Assembly (NCBI RefSeq): GCF_000321225.1
Contig: NW_004450404.1
Location: forward strand, 1,220,269 to 1,284,268
Length of the DNA stretch: 64,000 nt
Source: Odobenus rosmarus divergens
Taxonomy: Eukaryota > Chordata > Mammalia > Carnivora > Odobenidae
Direction: 5' to 3'
Positions 33,317 through 42,419 of the stretch are shown here, in pieces. A program made the translations under genes and the position numbers. Below the pieces are notes generated by a model, which worked only from the letters and a program-made list of their open reading frames with translations, was not told the DNA's origin and made no database searches. Position 1 is the stretch's first letter. Each line of letters begins with the position of its first letter.

Positions 33317-33861
33317 TTTTTATTATGTTATGTTAGTTACCATACATTACATCATTAGTTTTTGATGTAGTGTTCCATGATTCATTGTTTGCATATAACA
33401 CCCAGTGCTCCATTCAGTATGTGCCCTCTTTAATACCCATCACCAGGCTAACCCATCCCCCCACCCCCCTCCCCTCTAGAACCCTCAGTTTGTTTCTCAG
33501 AGTCCATAGTCTCTCATGGTTTGTCTCCCCCTCCAGTTTTCCCCCCTTCATTTTTCCCTTCCTGCTATCTTCTTCTTCTTCCTTTTTTTAACATATAACG
33601 TATTATTTGTTTCAGAGGTACAGGTCTGTGATTCAACAGTCTTACACAATTCACAGCACTCACCATAGCACATACCCTCCCCAATGTCTAGCACCCAGCC
33701 ACCCCATCCCTCCCACCCCCCACCACTCCAGCAACCCTCAGTTTGTTTCCTGGATTAAGAATTCCTCGTATCAGTGAGGTCATATGATACATGTCTTTCT
33801 CTGATTGACTTATTTCGCTCAGCATAACACCCTCCAGTTCCATCCACGTCGTTGCAAATGG
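33317..33861 (-). mobile_element. Younger carnivore L1, 3' end, inserted antisense in old L1
   Basis: Antisense ~545 bp from the poly-A (as T run) through ATGTTAGTTACCATACATTAC, CAACCCTCAGTTTGTTTCCTG, GGTCATATGATACATGTC to TTCCATCCACGTCGTTGCAAATG. This is the familiar 3' UTR and ORF2 end of young carnivore L1. CAATACCCTTTT at 33305-33316 and 33862-33873 is the TSD; the old L1 continues on both sides. Confidence 0.97.
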
Positions 33862-34270
33862 CAATACCCTTTTATGACAAAAACACTCAACAAACTAGAA
33901 ATAGAAAGAAACTACCTTGACATAACAAAAGCCATATATGAAAAACCCACAGCAAACACCATACTCAATGGTGAAAGACTGAAAACTTTTCCTTTAAGAT
34001 TTGAAACCAGACAAAGATGCCCACTTTCACTACTTCTATTCAACATAGCCTCAGAAGTTCTAGCTAGAGCAGTTAGGAAAGAAAAAGAAAGAAAAAACAT
34101 CCAAATTGGAACAGAAGAAGTAAAATTATCTCTGTTCGTAGAATATATGATCTAATTTATAGAAAACACTAAAGATTCCACCAAAATAAACTGTTAGAGC
34201 CAATAAATGAATTCAGCAAAGTAGCGGGACACAAACTTAACACACATATTTCAGCTACATTTCTATACCA

Positions 34271-34820
34271 CAGTTAAGGACCTGTCATCTTACTGGCAGT
34301 TGAATGCACCAAGATTTTGGGGAGGTAAGGAGAAAAATGAAGAGAAACAGAGCATATTCACAATATATTTTATCCAGAATTCCACCTATTTTTTTGATAT
34401 AAAATTAGCTCGTGTGTGCTCTTTATTGGAGATTAAGTTTATGTAATCCATAATCATGGTGTAACCTCAGATCACATGTGACTTTTCAGAATCACTGTGA
34501 ACTAGACCTAGTCCACACAGGGATTTCTGTTTCTAGTCACATTATCTTCTCATATCCACAACAGAGATGGATGGCATGACAGATGTGACTATTCACTGCC
34601 TTGCAAGAGTACTTCTATAAAGTTTTCTACTAGGACTGATTAACAATTGTCCTTGGAAGACCGTCTTAGCTGGAGGTAGCTGTCACTGGGTCTACCCTGT
34701 TAGAAAGTCAAGGACCCATTTCTGAAATTAAAGGCCACACACTCTAACATGCTGTATATCAGATCAACTTAGTTCCAGTTTAGGGACCTATCAAGATCAT
34801 CATTTAAGAAAATAATTTTA
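34271..34820. other. Low-repeat DNA, nothing recognised
   Basis: AT-rich. No recognisable repeat, RNA or coding frame. Confidence 0.5.
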
Positions 34821-35225
34821 GGGGTGCCTAGGTGGCTCAGTCGGTTAAGCATCCAATTCTTGATTTTGGCTCAGGTCATGATCTCAGGGTCGTGAGATCA
34901 AGCCCTGTGTCAGGCTCCACACCCAGTGTGGAGCCTGTTGAAGATTCTCTCTTCCTCTCCCTCTGCCCCTCCATCGCTCTCCCTTTCTTTTTCTTTTCTT
35001 TTCTTTTTTTTTTTAAAGATTTTATTTATTTGACAGCGAGAGAGGGAACACAAGCAGGGAGAGTGGGAGAGGGAGAAGCAGGGAGCCTGATGCAGGGCTC
35101 AATCCCAGGACCCTGGGATCATGACCTGAGCCAAAGGCAGACACTTAATGACTGAGCCACCCAGGTGCCCCTATCCCCCTCCCTTTCTAAAAATAATAAA
35201 AATAATGATGATGATAATAATAATT
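34821..35225 (+). mobile_element. Old CAN-SINE split by a nested SINE
   Basis: GGGGTGCCTAGGTGGCTCAG, CATCCAATTCTTGATTTTGG, GGTCGTGAGATCAAGCC; the body breaks at 34988 and resumes at 35173 with its tail, now an (ATA/ATG)n microsatellite (35190-35225). Confidence 0.95.
34989..35172 (-). mobile_element. CAN-SINE nested in another, 16-bp TSD
   Basis: Antisense copy ending GAGCCACCCAGGTGCCCC. ATCGCTCTCCCTTTCT (34973) and ATCCCCCTCCCTTTCT (35173) are the duplicated target within the host SINE's CT body. Confidence 0.97.
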
Positions 35226-35810
35226 TTATATCTGATTTTTTAGCAAATCACTCCTTCCTAGCAATGAAAAACTGTTATGAAATTTCATACAATCCAAAGA
35301 CTTCAATTGTGGGACGAATGCCAAAACTATATTGGAAGCCTTGAGAGAACCACCTGACTTCTTCATACAGTTTCCAGCCCCTAGGCTTTTCAAGTCTTAA
35401 CTGGAAATACTAGAAATAATTTCTCCTGGTGTTAAGTTTATCTACTTAAGGCACAGAGAATTCTGGTGATTAAAAACATAAAAACAAAGAGTTTGAATGT
35501 GATCCTATAAGACAAATTAGTGTATAAGGAAATGATTTAAAATAATCTAGTAAATTCAATATCTGCCCATGATATTTGGCATGATTACAATAAAACTGCA
35601 TTAAAGTGCAGGATCTTTAAGAGAAATATGGAAAGGTCAGGAGTCAGAATTATCTGATTTCTTAATGAAGAACAATAGGGCATTTAGTCGGCTGAGAAAC
35701 AACAGTTCCTTTGAATCACCAATTAACTCAATATTAGCTTATCGTGGTTTTAGTGTATTTAGTATTTCATCACAGTAGGAAGTCGGCCAGGCTTGCGACA
35801 GGAAATCTGA
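35226..35810. other. Low-repeat, AT-rich DNA
   Basis: No element or coding frame recognised. Confidence 0.5.
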
Positions 35811-35955
35811 TTTCTCCCTTCGTATCTGTTGCTACATGCCTCATAACTTTGGACAAATCAGTTCATCTCTCTGAGCCTCAGTTTCCTCATCTGTAATAAG
35901 AAGGGATTGGGCTTAAATATTCTCATAGTTTTCTTCTAGCTCTAAAATACTGTGG
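35811..35955 (+). mobile_element. MIR-family fragment
   Basis: TTTGGACAAATCAGTTCATC, TCTGAGCCTCAGTTTCCTC, ATCTGTAATAAGAAGGGATT and TTCTAGCTCTAAAATACTG: MIR core followed by a MIR3-like 3' section. Confidence 0.85.
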
Positions 35956-36263
35956 CTCCATTTCTTACCCCCGCCTTGCAGGGCCCCTGTGGATCCTCTA
36001 TCCCAGGCTCCTACACCACCTGCTGCCTCCACTTACCCCACGGCCCAGGGTTATTCCCCGTGACAGGCACCCATTCTAGACAGTGGCACCTGTCCCAAAT
36101 CAAAACTCACTTTCGTGTGTCCCAGGGCCATGCCACTCATGGACTTAAAGGAGTGAAAGGAGCCCAAGGATTTGAGCTACTGTGGCCAGGTCAGGGCGGG
36201 GGTGGGGGGCGCGCTGAGAGCAAGTCTGGCTGCCTATTCCACACTGCCCGAAGCCTGTTTTCT

Positions 36264-36499
36264 TTTCTTTCTTTTTTTTTTAATAATAAAGCCTACATTT
36301 TATTTTTTAATTTTTTAAAGATTTTATTTATTTATTTGACAGAGAGAGAGAGCACAAGCAGGGGGAGCGGCAGGCAGAAGGAGAGGGAGAAGCAGGCTTC
36401 CCGCAGAGCAGGGAGCCCTATGTGGGGCTCGATCCCAGGACCCCGGGATCAGGACCTGAGCCGAAGGCAGATGCTTAACAACTGAGCCACCCAGGCGCC
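36264..36499 (-). mobile_element. CAN-SINE with extended tail, 17-bp TSD
   Basis: Antisense copy with an unusual extra AT-rich piece (AATAATAAAGCCTACATTTT) in its tail. Perfect CCCGAAGCCTGTTTTCT repeats at 36247-36263 and 36500-36516 show that the extra piece arrived with, or grew inside, the insertion. Confidence 0.97.
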
Positions 36500-36516
36500 C
36501 CCGAAGCCTGTTTTCT

Positions 36517-37189
36517 GAGAGCTGCAGCTTGTGTGCTCACTTCTAACCTGGGTCTGTCTGTAAGGAGGGTTGAGGGACTGGGGAAGGGAGCTGCTTGCCT
36601 TGCTTTGAATAAAATCAAACGGAAAGCCTTTTCCCAACATCCATAAAAATCAGTCTATCCAGCCACTTCAAATTTTAATTCACATTTATGTGGACGAGAA
36701 AAATTATATGCAATTGCATGTTTGTACATAATGATCCATTATGTACAGTGTTATAATACATACTTTATCCCTACTTACGCACAAAGCAACTAAACACACA
36801 ACCTAAGTGGTTTCTTTTTGGGTTTTGCGTATGGGGGTCTCCCCCACAAATCCTCGTGTGTTTGTCTAATTCCCTCTCTCAGCTTTCTTCTCCCCACCGT
36901 GGGCTGGGAAGGGAATCCGCTCAGCAGTGAAGACACCAAGACAGTAAGAGTAAAAATTACTTCCCAATCCCGGTTCTCAGAGTCAGTGGGCATATTTACC
37001 TGATGACCATGTTGCCACATTACCCACCCTGATGTGACCCTGACACAAGGTTACAAAGCGCATGCATGACATTCGTAAGCTCTCCTGAACCAAAAATCTT
37101 CCTCCAAAAACCAAGTTACCCTGAGCATCTCTCTCCTGGCTGGAGTGACGCGGTAGGAGCCCTTCAGAACCTAAGCATCAGTGTGTACC
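36517..37189. other. Low-repeat DNA, nothing recognised
   Basis: No transposon seen. Opposite-strand frames at 36790-37020 (-) and 36818-37003 (+) overlap in low-repeat DNA without domains. Confidence 0.45.
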
Positions 37190-37240
37190 CGTGTGTGCGC
37201 GCGCACGTGTGTGTGTGTGTGCGTGTGTGTGTGTGTGTTA
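37190..37240 (+). repeat. (GT)n with CGCG core, potential Z-DNA
   Basis: GTGTGTGCGCGCGCACGTGT followed by alternating TG to 37238. Uninterrupted purine-pyrimidine alternation including CGCGCG is the sequence class most prone to left-handed DNA. Confidence 0.9.
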
Positions 37241-37308
37241 ACCTTACAGCCTAAGTGATTACATCTTTTCTTTTAACACAGTCAGGTAAGAAATGTCTCC
37301 TGCACGTA

Positions 37309-37380
37309 GTCTAAAACTTGATTTCTTATTGTAACCAAAAAGTGATCTCTCACCTATCAATATCTTAGCCCACATATTGA
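37309..37380 (+). repeat. 72-bp tandem duplication, unit 1
   Basis: Starts GTCTAAAACTTGATTTCTTA and contains AGTGATCTCTCACCTATCAA. It is followed without gap by unit 2, differing at about eight to nine positions by eye. Confidence 0.95.
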
Positions 37381-37452
37381 GTCTAAAACTTGATTTTTCA
37401 TTGTAAACAGAAAGTGATCTCTCACCTATCAATATCTTGGCCCACGTGTTAC
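37381..37452 (+). repeat. 72-bp tandem duplication, unit 2
   Basis: Starts GTCTAAAACTTGATTTTTCA. The shared block AAAGTGATCTCTCACCTATC AATATCTT (two adjoining pieces) is identical in both units. The unit is not a transposon I recognise. Confidence 0.95.
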
Positions 37453-39885
37453 GCTAAGGCAGAAATACCGAGGCTGAGAAAAACCAAAGTCAAGGAAATT
37501 CTGCGTGGCTTCCCCTGGTGCTCCACCTCCCAACCCCCACCCTCACGTCTAGACATTCCCCCAGGCTTTGCAGACACCACCCTTTCTTTTCCACATTTCA
37601 TTAATAATCGTACAAGTCAAACAATAGCTAATCTGGCAATTATGCACAAGTTAAAACACTGGAACACGTTACCCAGCATTGCCTGCCAAATCACACAAAA
37701 TCTGGATCAATGAGGGTGCTGAAAGATTTTTCCAAAAGTTCCTCTTGCCTTTCTTCCTGCTTTTGGGGCAGACTTCTGAAAGGGACCAGAGTGAGCGGTT
37801 CTAAAATCAAATCAACAACAACAGCATGAAACCTGTCTCCTTGCCTCTCTAATATTCACAGGGACAGAGTTTGAAAGTCAGTGTTTGGGGGCAGGGAAGA
37901 GAAAGGGGGCGTGAGGCGGAGAGTACCCACACCCTGAGCTGATTGCATCAGAGTGAAAGAATGAGCACCACACCCCAGGCGGTCGCATTTCTGAGGTCAC
38001 TTCATCGCACTCCGTACACCTGTGCCATGAGGGCAGTGCAGCTTTGACGCCAACAGGCCTGTTCCCCTCTAGATTTAGCTACTTCCAAACTCCAAGGTCA
38101 GCCGCAGAATTTTTGAGGGGTGAAGTAAAGCACAAAGCAAGACTGGGTCGGCAGTGTGCTCTTTCAGAGTCAGTCTCGGTGCCAAAGCTTCTCTTCCACG
38201 CTTCTCCAAGCTGCGCTCGGACTTCCACCTGCCCACAGGGCTTCGGTGCCCATGGCCATGGTGTCCTTCAGAGGCTCTGTGCCACTGGGCCAGCTGTATA
38301 GACGAGGGTCCTCAGCCGCCTCCCGAACTCAGATTCAGCCCCTAAAAATAGCATCAACTCTGCCCACACCTCCTCCTCTTGGGTTTCCTCACTGTTAGTG
38401 CTCCCGGTGGATATTACTAAGAGGTGAGAACATGAACGTTTGCAGGAAGCAGAACATCAATCATTCCTTCCTTACTGATTTCCATGGAAATCCAGGAGAA
38501 GAAAAAGAATGGAAGTCGACTGGAGGACTGCTTTAGGGCTTGAAGTCTGATTCTCGTCAAAGTTCGGTGAGGGGACCTTCCTACTGCATCTCAAAGGCCC
38601 ATTCAGTCCCAAAGCGCTTCAATTCCTTGCCTGCACATCTGACTGGGATTTGGATCTGGACCGGGAGCAGGATACTAAGGTCACACTGAGCTCCATGTGC
38701 AGGAAATGGAGCCTCACTGCTGAACTTCCTGGGTTCAAATGACATCGTTGGTTGCTGGGGTGGTTTTGAAAGTGCCCTTAATGATCTCAAGCCTACCTTG
38801 GAAGTCTCCAGAAGGGCCCATCTATCCATTCTCTCTAGGGCACTTAGAAGAGGACCTACGGTTGGCCTGGGGCCTCTGGAAGTAATTACCAGCAGAGCTC
38901 CATTCCCTCATGGAAATTCATTTCAAACTTTACACTCATCTACCCCATCTAATACACTGCCTATTCCTCAGTGACTATTTCTCTCTGTAACAGAAAAAGC
39001 ATCACGTTGGTTGGTAAGGATACAAAGATGAAGAAAATAGGACCTTTGTACCTGAAGGTCTCAAAGTCTAGACAGAAACAACCCCTCTGAAGTGTGAAAA
39101 GTCTATAATACAGGCAGGAAGAAAATGTTGTGGAAGCAGAGAAGCTGACTTGACTTGGAAGCTGGAAGGACATCACGTCAAGTCTCTCTCTTCCTACAAG
39201 CTTCTACTTATCCTTTGAGATGAACTCACCTGTTACCTCTTCCTTATCTTCTCCTCTCTATCCCTTTCCGAGGCTCCCTCAGCTCTACACAGAATGAATC
39301 CAACTGTGGTCCCACAGCACACTTCCTTTATTCAATGCCGATCAAGTTCTTTGAGTCTGAGGAAATTTCTGCAAGTCAGGCGAAGTGGGAGTCTGGCCCA
39401 CCAGGTGCCTGATGGGTGCGGGCAAAGGAGCCTCTGAGAGAGAACTCAGTCTCGGACACAAAATGATTGAGCCAATGGGAAACCTTGGTCATCAGGCAGG
39501 AGAGGCACTCACTCCAAGAGCCAAAGGATGAGAAGCAATTCTGAGCACAGCGTGATGTCTGTTACTCAGGTTTTCTTACCTCTAAAGTCCCAGTGGAAGC
39601 ACAGTTTCTCGAGCTGGAGGGCTGTAAATGGAAGCCAAAAGAGATGTTTCAGTGAGAAGGTTTAAAGGACTCTGATATCAGCTGCATGCTTTGGAAGCCT
39701 TCTAACAGACTGAAGCACAGAGGGGAGATAGGCATTCTCCCCTTCAGTGCTGCAGACCACAGCTCTGTACCACAGAAGCTCTGATGAGCCTGGCTGAGCA
39801 GCGGTGGCCCCCAGCAAAGACATCAGTGCCTAGAGTAGAAAGATAAGCACCTCATGGGACAAGATAGCTCCACGGGGGTGGTCGG
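37453..39885. other. Longest repeat-poor stretch of the window
   Basis: 2.4 kb in which I recognise no SINE, L1 or DNA transposon, and only a possible L2 trace at 39190-39330. CpGs are modestly enriched at 38040-38340. Frames at 38044-38398 overlap in three phases and show no domain. Absence of young insertions can be chance or constraint. Confidence 0.45.
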
Positions 39886-39897
39886 GATTGGCCAATC
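39886..39897. promoter_or_regulatory. Palindromic CCAAT pair (possible NF-Y site)
   Basis: GATTGGCCAATC is a perfect 12-bp palindrome carrying CCAAT on both strands, the core recognised by NF-Y. No gene or CpG island adjoins it, so function is only a possibility. Confidence 0.3.
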
Positions 39898-40179
39898 GTG
39901 GGGCATGATGCATTAGTGGGTCATGACCGGCAGTTTTTTGATAGACTAGAATAGTATAAAAAGCATCAGTTTCTCACAAGTAGTCAGTAGACATATATGT
40001 ATATGTCAGTGTGTATACGTGGATATGCACTGGGTCATTATGTAAAATGTATCTCTTCCCATGGGCCATGGTCTAAATCACAAAGGGATTGCCCTGTGGA
40101 GTACAAGTAGTATCTGATAGAAGTAGTATTTATCTTGTATTTAAATTCATAAAGATTCCCAGACGTAATCAAGTAGGGT

Positions 40180-40400
40180 TTGCAAGGGCTAGCTGCACTG
40201 TCCGTTATGGTAGCCACTAGCATGTGTGGCTATTTAAATTAATTAAAATTAACTAAACGTAAAAATTGTGTTCCTCATTCACACCAGCCACATTTCAAGT
40301 ACTCAGTAGACACATGTAGCTAGTGGCTACTGTATTGGCTAGTGCAGATGTAGAACATTTCCAATATCTCAGAAAGTTCTAGTGGATATCCCTGGGCTTG
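40180..40400 (+). mobile_element. Symmetrical DNA-transposon-like repeat, family uncertain
   Basis: GTAGCCACTAGCATGTGTGG near the start and ACACATGTAGCTAGTGGCTAC near the end are imperfect inverted repeats about 110 bp apart, around an AT-rich middle (AATTAATTAAAATTAAC). It resembles a mammal-wide MITE I cannot name. Confidence 0.65.
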
Positions 40401-40439
40401 GTCTAAATCTAGTGCACCAAAATTGTCGAAATGGGCATG

Positions 40440-40756
40440 GACACCTATACATTTTTAAGGTTCTACAGTAATTGCGAAGTGCAGTCAAGATTGATTTCAT
40501 TATTGACCCCAAGGAGCAGAAAACATAAATATGGAGCTTGAGGAAGAAGGTAAGCTGGAAACTTAGATCTGGAAGCCATCAACATGTAAACTGTAGTTGA
40601 AGCAAAAGAAATGGATGAGCTCACTCATAGAGATCAGAGAACAAGAGAAGAGGACCAAGCACAAAACCCTAAGATGGAAAGAAGCAAAATCAATGAAGGA
40701 GCCTGAGAAGCGCAGGTGAAAGACCTAAGAAGGAACATCAGTAAGTGTGTTTTTAG
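40440..40756 (-). mobile_element. L2 remnant, antisense, part 1
   Basis: GAAGCCATCAACATGTAAAC, ATGGATGAGCTCACTCATAG, AGAGAAGAGGACCAAGCACA and AAGGAGCCTGAGAAGCGCAG follow the antisense L2 3' region. It appears to resume at 41031. Confidence 0.65.
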
Positions 40757-41030
40757 ATGCAAGCAACAGAATATCCTAGCTCACATCGGCTTAACCAATA
40801 AGGAAACTAATTATGTCGTGTAACAGGAAGTTCAGAACTAGCATGGGCTCCAGGCACAGTGGGTCGGGGCTCCAACTTCACTTCTCTGTAATTTGTCCAG
40901 AATAGTGTTGGCTTCCTCCTTAGGCTGGAGGGAAAATGGCTGCAGAAGTTTTTAAAGCAATCATTCATTGTCAAAAACAATAGAAACACCATGATTGGCT
41001 CAGGCTAATCATATCTGGGTTTGAATGAAT
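40757..41030 (+). mobile_element. Old interspersed repeat inserted in L2 (related to 49118-49830)
   Basis: GATGCAAGCAACAGAATATCC, CATCGGCTTAACCAATAAGG, CAGGAAGTTCAGAACTAGC, TGGCTTCCTCCTTAGGCTGG and ATGATTGGCTCAGGCTAATC share layout with the longer copy near 49.1-49.8 kb. Family name not assigned. Confidence 0.55.
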
Positions 41031-41170
41031 ATTGAGCTGCTAATCACTGGGACCATGACAAAAGAGAAGCGAGAGAGATGGGTGTCAGAGAAGACAAAGA
41101 AGAAAGTAGGGTGACTAACAGAGTCAAAATGCTGCATTGAGTTCAGAGTGCATACCTTGCATGTAGTAGA
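41031..41170 (-). mobile_element. L2 remnant, antisense, part 2
   Basis: AACAGAGTCAAAATGCTGCATTG corresponds to the antisense L2 segment usually reading GTCAAATGCTGCTGAGAGGTC, so it continues the 40440-40756 piece. Confidence 0.55.
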
Positions 41171-41182
41171 ATTGAAATATTA

Positions 41183-41368
41183 TTTTTTAAAGATTTTGTT
41201 TATTTATTTGAGAAAGAGAGAGAGCACGAGTGGGGGGTGGGTAGGTAAGGGGCAGAGGGAGAAGGAGAAGCAGACTTCCCACTGAGCAGGGAGCCCAATC
41301 CCAGGACCCTGAGATCATGACCCGAGCCAAAGGCAGACGCTTAACCGACTGAGCCACCCAGGTGCCCC
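41183..41368 (-). mobile_element. CAN-SINE
   Basis: Antisense copy: TTTAAAGATTTTGTTTATTT, GCACGAGTGGGGGGTGGGTA, GAGCCACCCAGGTGCCCC. No clean TSD. Confidence 0.95.
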
Positions 41369-41438
41369 TGAATTATTTTCAATGAAATGTATTGTTTGGT
41401 GGTTGATCATGATAAATTCACCTTATCCAGCCGGAACC

Positions 41439-41639
41439 ATGTATAGAAGAGCTCAAAATTCTCGCAGGTCCCGCAAAGGAAAGAGATCAAGAAACAAAGA
41501 GGATCATAGGAAAAGAAGACAAGGAAAGAAGAAGGGAAGATCAAGAGCAAGGAGAATCAAAAAGTGCTTTGAGTTGCCATTAACAGCATGGAAGACATTC
41601 CCCCTACCACATCCAGCCAAGACAAAAAAGCTAAAATAA
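41439..41639 (+). CDS. Candidate 66-residue highly basic ORF (unproven)
   Basis: I do not recognise this protein. The frame opens at 41382; the start chosen is the ATG at 41439 (CGGAACCATGT), just after a possible splice acceptor (CACCTTATCCAG, 41420-41430). Residues 3-42 are dominated by Arg, Lys and Ser (RRAQNSRRSRKGKRSRNK, then RKRRQGKKKGRSRARR), with a short neutral tail (FELPLTAWKTFPLPHP) ending KTKKLK. About 40% of residues are Lys/Arg, as in protamine- or transition-protein-like DNA binders or nuclear-localisation tracts. Equally, any purine-rich DNA (AGA/AAG/GGA) reads this way, and an antisense L2 trace lies just upstream. No partner gene or poly-A signal close by. Treated as a candidate only. 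Confidence 0.2.
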   Translation: MYRRAQNSRRSRKGKRSRNKEDHRKRRQGKKKGRSRARRIKKCFELPLTAWKTFPLPHPAKTKKLK

Positions 41640-42061
41640 ACCAACCAGAGAACACATATTCCCAAGGTTCGGAATTAAGAGCAAGTGTAACTTGTGACTT
41701 ATGGTAAATTTAAAGAACTTCAGTGTCTTGTTTTACTTAGTGTTGTCAAGGCAACCTCATAGCCTTAAGAACTTTGGCAAAGCACTCCTTGGCCTTTGGA
41801 GAAACCATCCCTCAGAGGCTTCAGTTGACCACTGCCCACTATGTAGATCAGCTCCTTGATGCTATTCTCAGAATAAATTTTCCAACAGATGCTAAGTCAA
41901 TGAAAACACACTGAGAACTGTAAGATAATTTATTTTCCATCTGTTTTCACCTGTGCTCAATTGAGGATCCCAGCTCATAGCCCAGGCAATATATAACAGA
42001 GGCCAGGGGCTACTCCACCCATATTTTATAAAGTGCCTATGGTGCCAATTGCAGCATTGTG
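41640..42061. other. Low-repeat DNA, nothing recognised
   Basis: No transposon seen. It contains two further TATA-like strings (AATATATAAC near 41988, TTTTATAAAG near 42025). Confidence 0.45.
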
Positions 42062-42062
42062 G

Positions 42063-42071
42063 CTATAAATA
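42063..42071 (+). promoter_or_regulatory. TATA-box-like element (CTATAAATA)
   Basis: CTATAAATA matches the TATA-box core and lies about 79 bp before the ATG of the small frame at 42142. That spacing would suit a transcription start near 42095 and a short 5' leader. AT-rich DNA yields such strings by chance. Confidence 0.25.
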
Positions 42072-42141
42072 ACAAGACCCTAGAGTCACAGGGAGTGATC
42101 TCATTCTCTCACATACATCCAAAGCTTAAAGAAGGCCCAAT

Positions 42142-42348
42142 ATGTCCTTATGGATCATTGTGTCACTGGTGTTGCTGAGCTCACCACAGCTCATGTGGCC
42201 CAGCTTCATTTCCTCAGGTCTCCTCTGTACATTCTCCCCTGCCTTCTCCATCCGGGAATTGGATATGCTGTTTCCCAGGGACCAAATTCTAAGAACCACG
42301 GGCTGTGAAATTTGGTTAATAGGGAGGGAGACACATCACCTCCACTGA
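42142..42348 (+). CDS. Candidate 68-residue ORF with signal-peptide-like start (unproven)
   Basis: Unrecognised. The N-terminus MSLWIIVSLVLLSSPQLM has the short polar start plus hydrophobic core of a secretory signal. The rest (RELDMLFPRDQILRTTGCEI and a His-rich end) has only two Cys, and neither a defensin nor a WAP pattern fits. A TATA-like box lies 70-80 bp upstream and no repeat overlaps it. The ATG context (CCAATATGT) is weak. It could be a true small secreted-peptide exon, a relic, or chance. Confidence 0.18.
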   Translation: MSLWIIVSLVLLSSPQLMWPSFISSGLLCTFSPAFSIRELDMLFPRDQILRTTGCEIWLIGRETHHLH

Positions 42349-42419
42349 CATAATCAGGTAGTTTTATTTTTGTGTTACTCAGGCGGTAACTTAACAGGAA
42401 AGCACACTAGAGACATGAA

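Larger units (their letters stand above)
30600..34270 (+). mobile_element. Decayed L1 ORF2 (endonuclease and RT regions), no active copy
   Basis: Six collinear pieces of LINE-1 ORF2: 30600-31316, 31498-31675, 32006-32198, 32389-32437, 32631-33304 and 33862-34270. The first holds the end of the endonuclease (SRIDHMLAHK at about 31163-31192, then SKHN where active copies have SDHN). The fifth holds the reverse-transcriptase entry motif [13 protein letters not shown] (near 32880). The last ends in FVEYMI at 34135-34152, where the active site should read F-A-D-D, so the catalytic aspartates are lost. Frameshifts, stops, five SINEs and one antisense L1 interrupt it. The 108-, 82- and 116-codon frames at 31018, 32727 and 33805 are pieces of this relic. 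Confidence 0.97.

Noticed and set aside
31018..34155. Possible protein-coding genes at 31018-31344, 32727-32975 and 33805-34155
   Set aside because: All three are pieces of one decayed LINE-1 ORF2 with altered catalytic motifs, not host genes.
35952..36485. 177-codon plus-strand reading frame
   Set aside because: Its C-terminal third is the translated antisense SINE at 36264-36499, and the rest shows no family signature.
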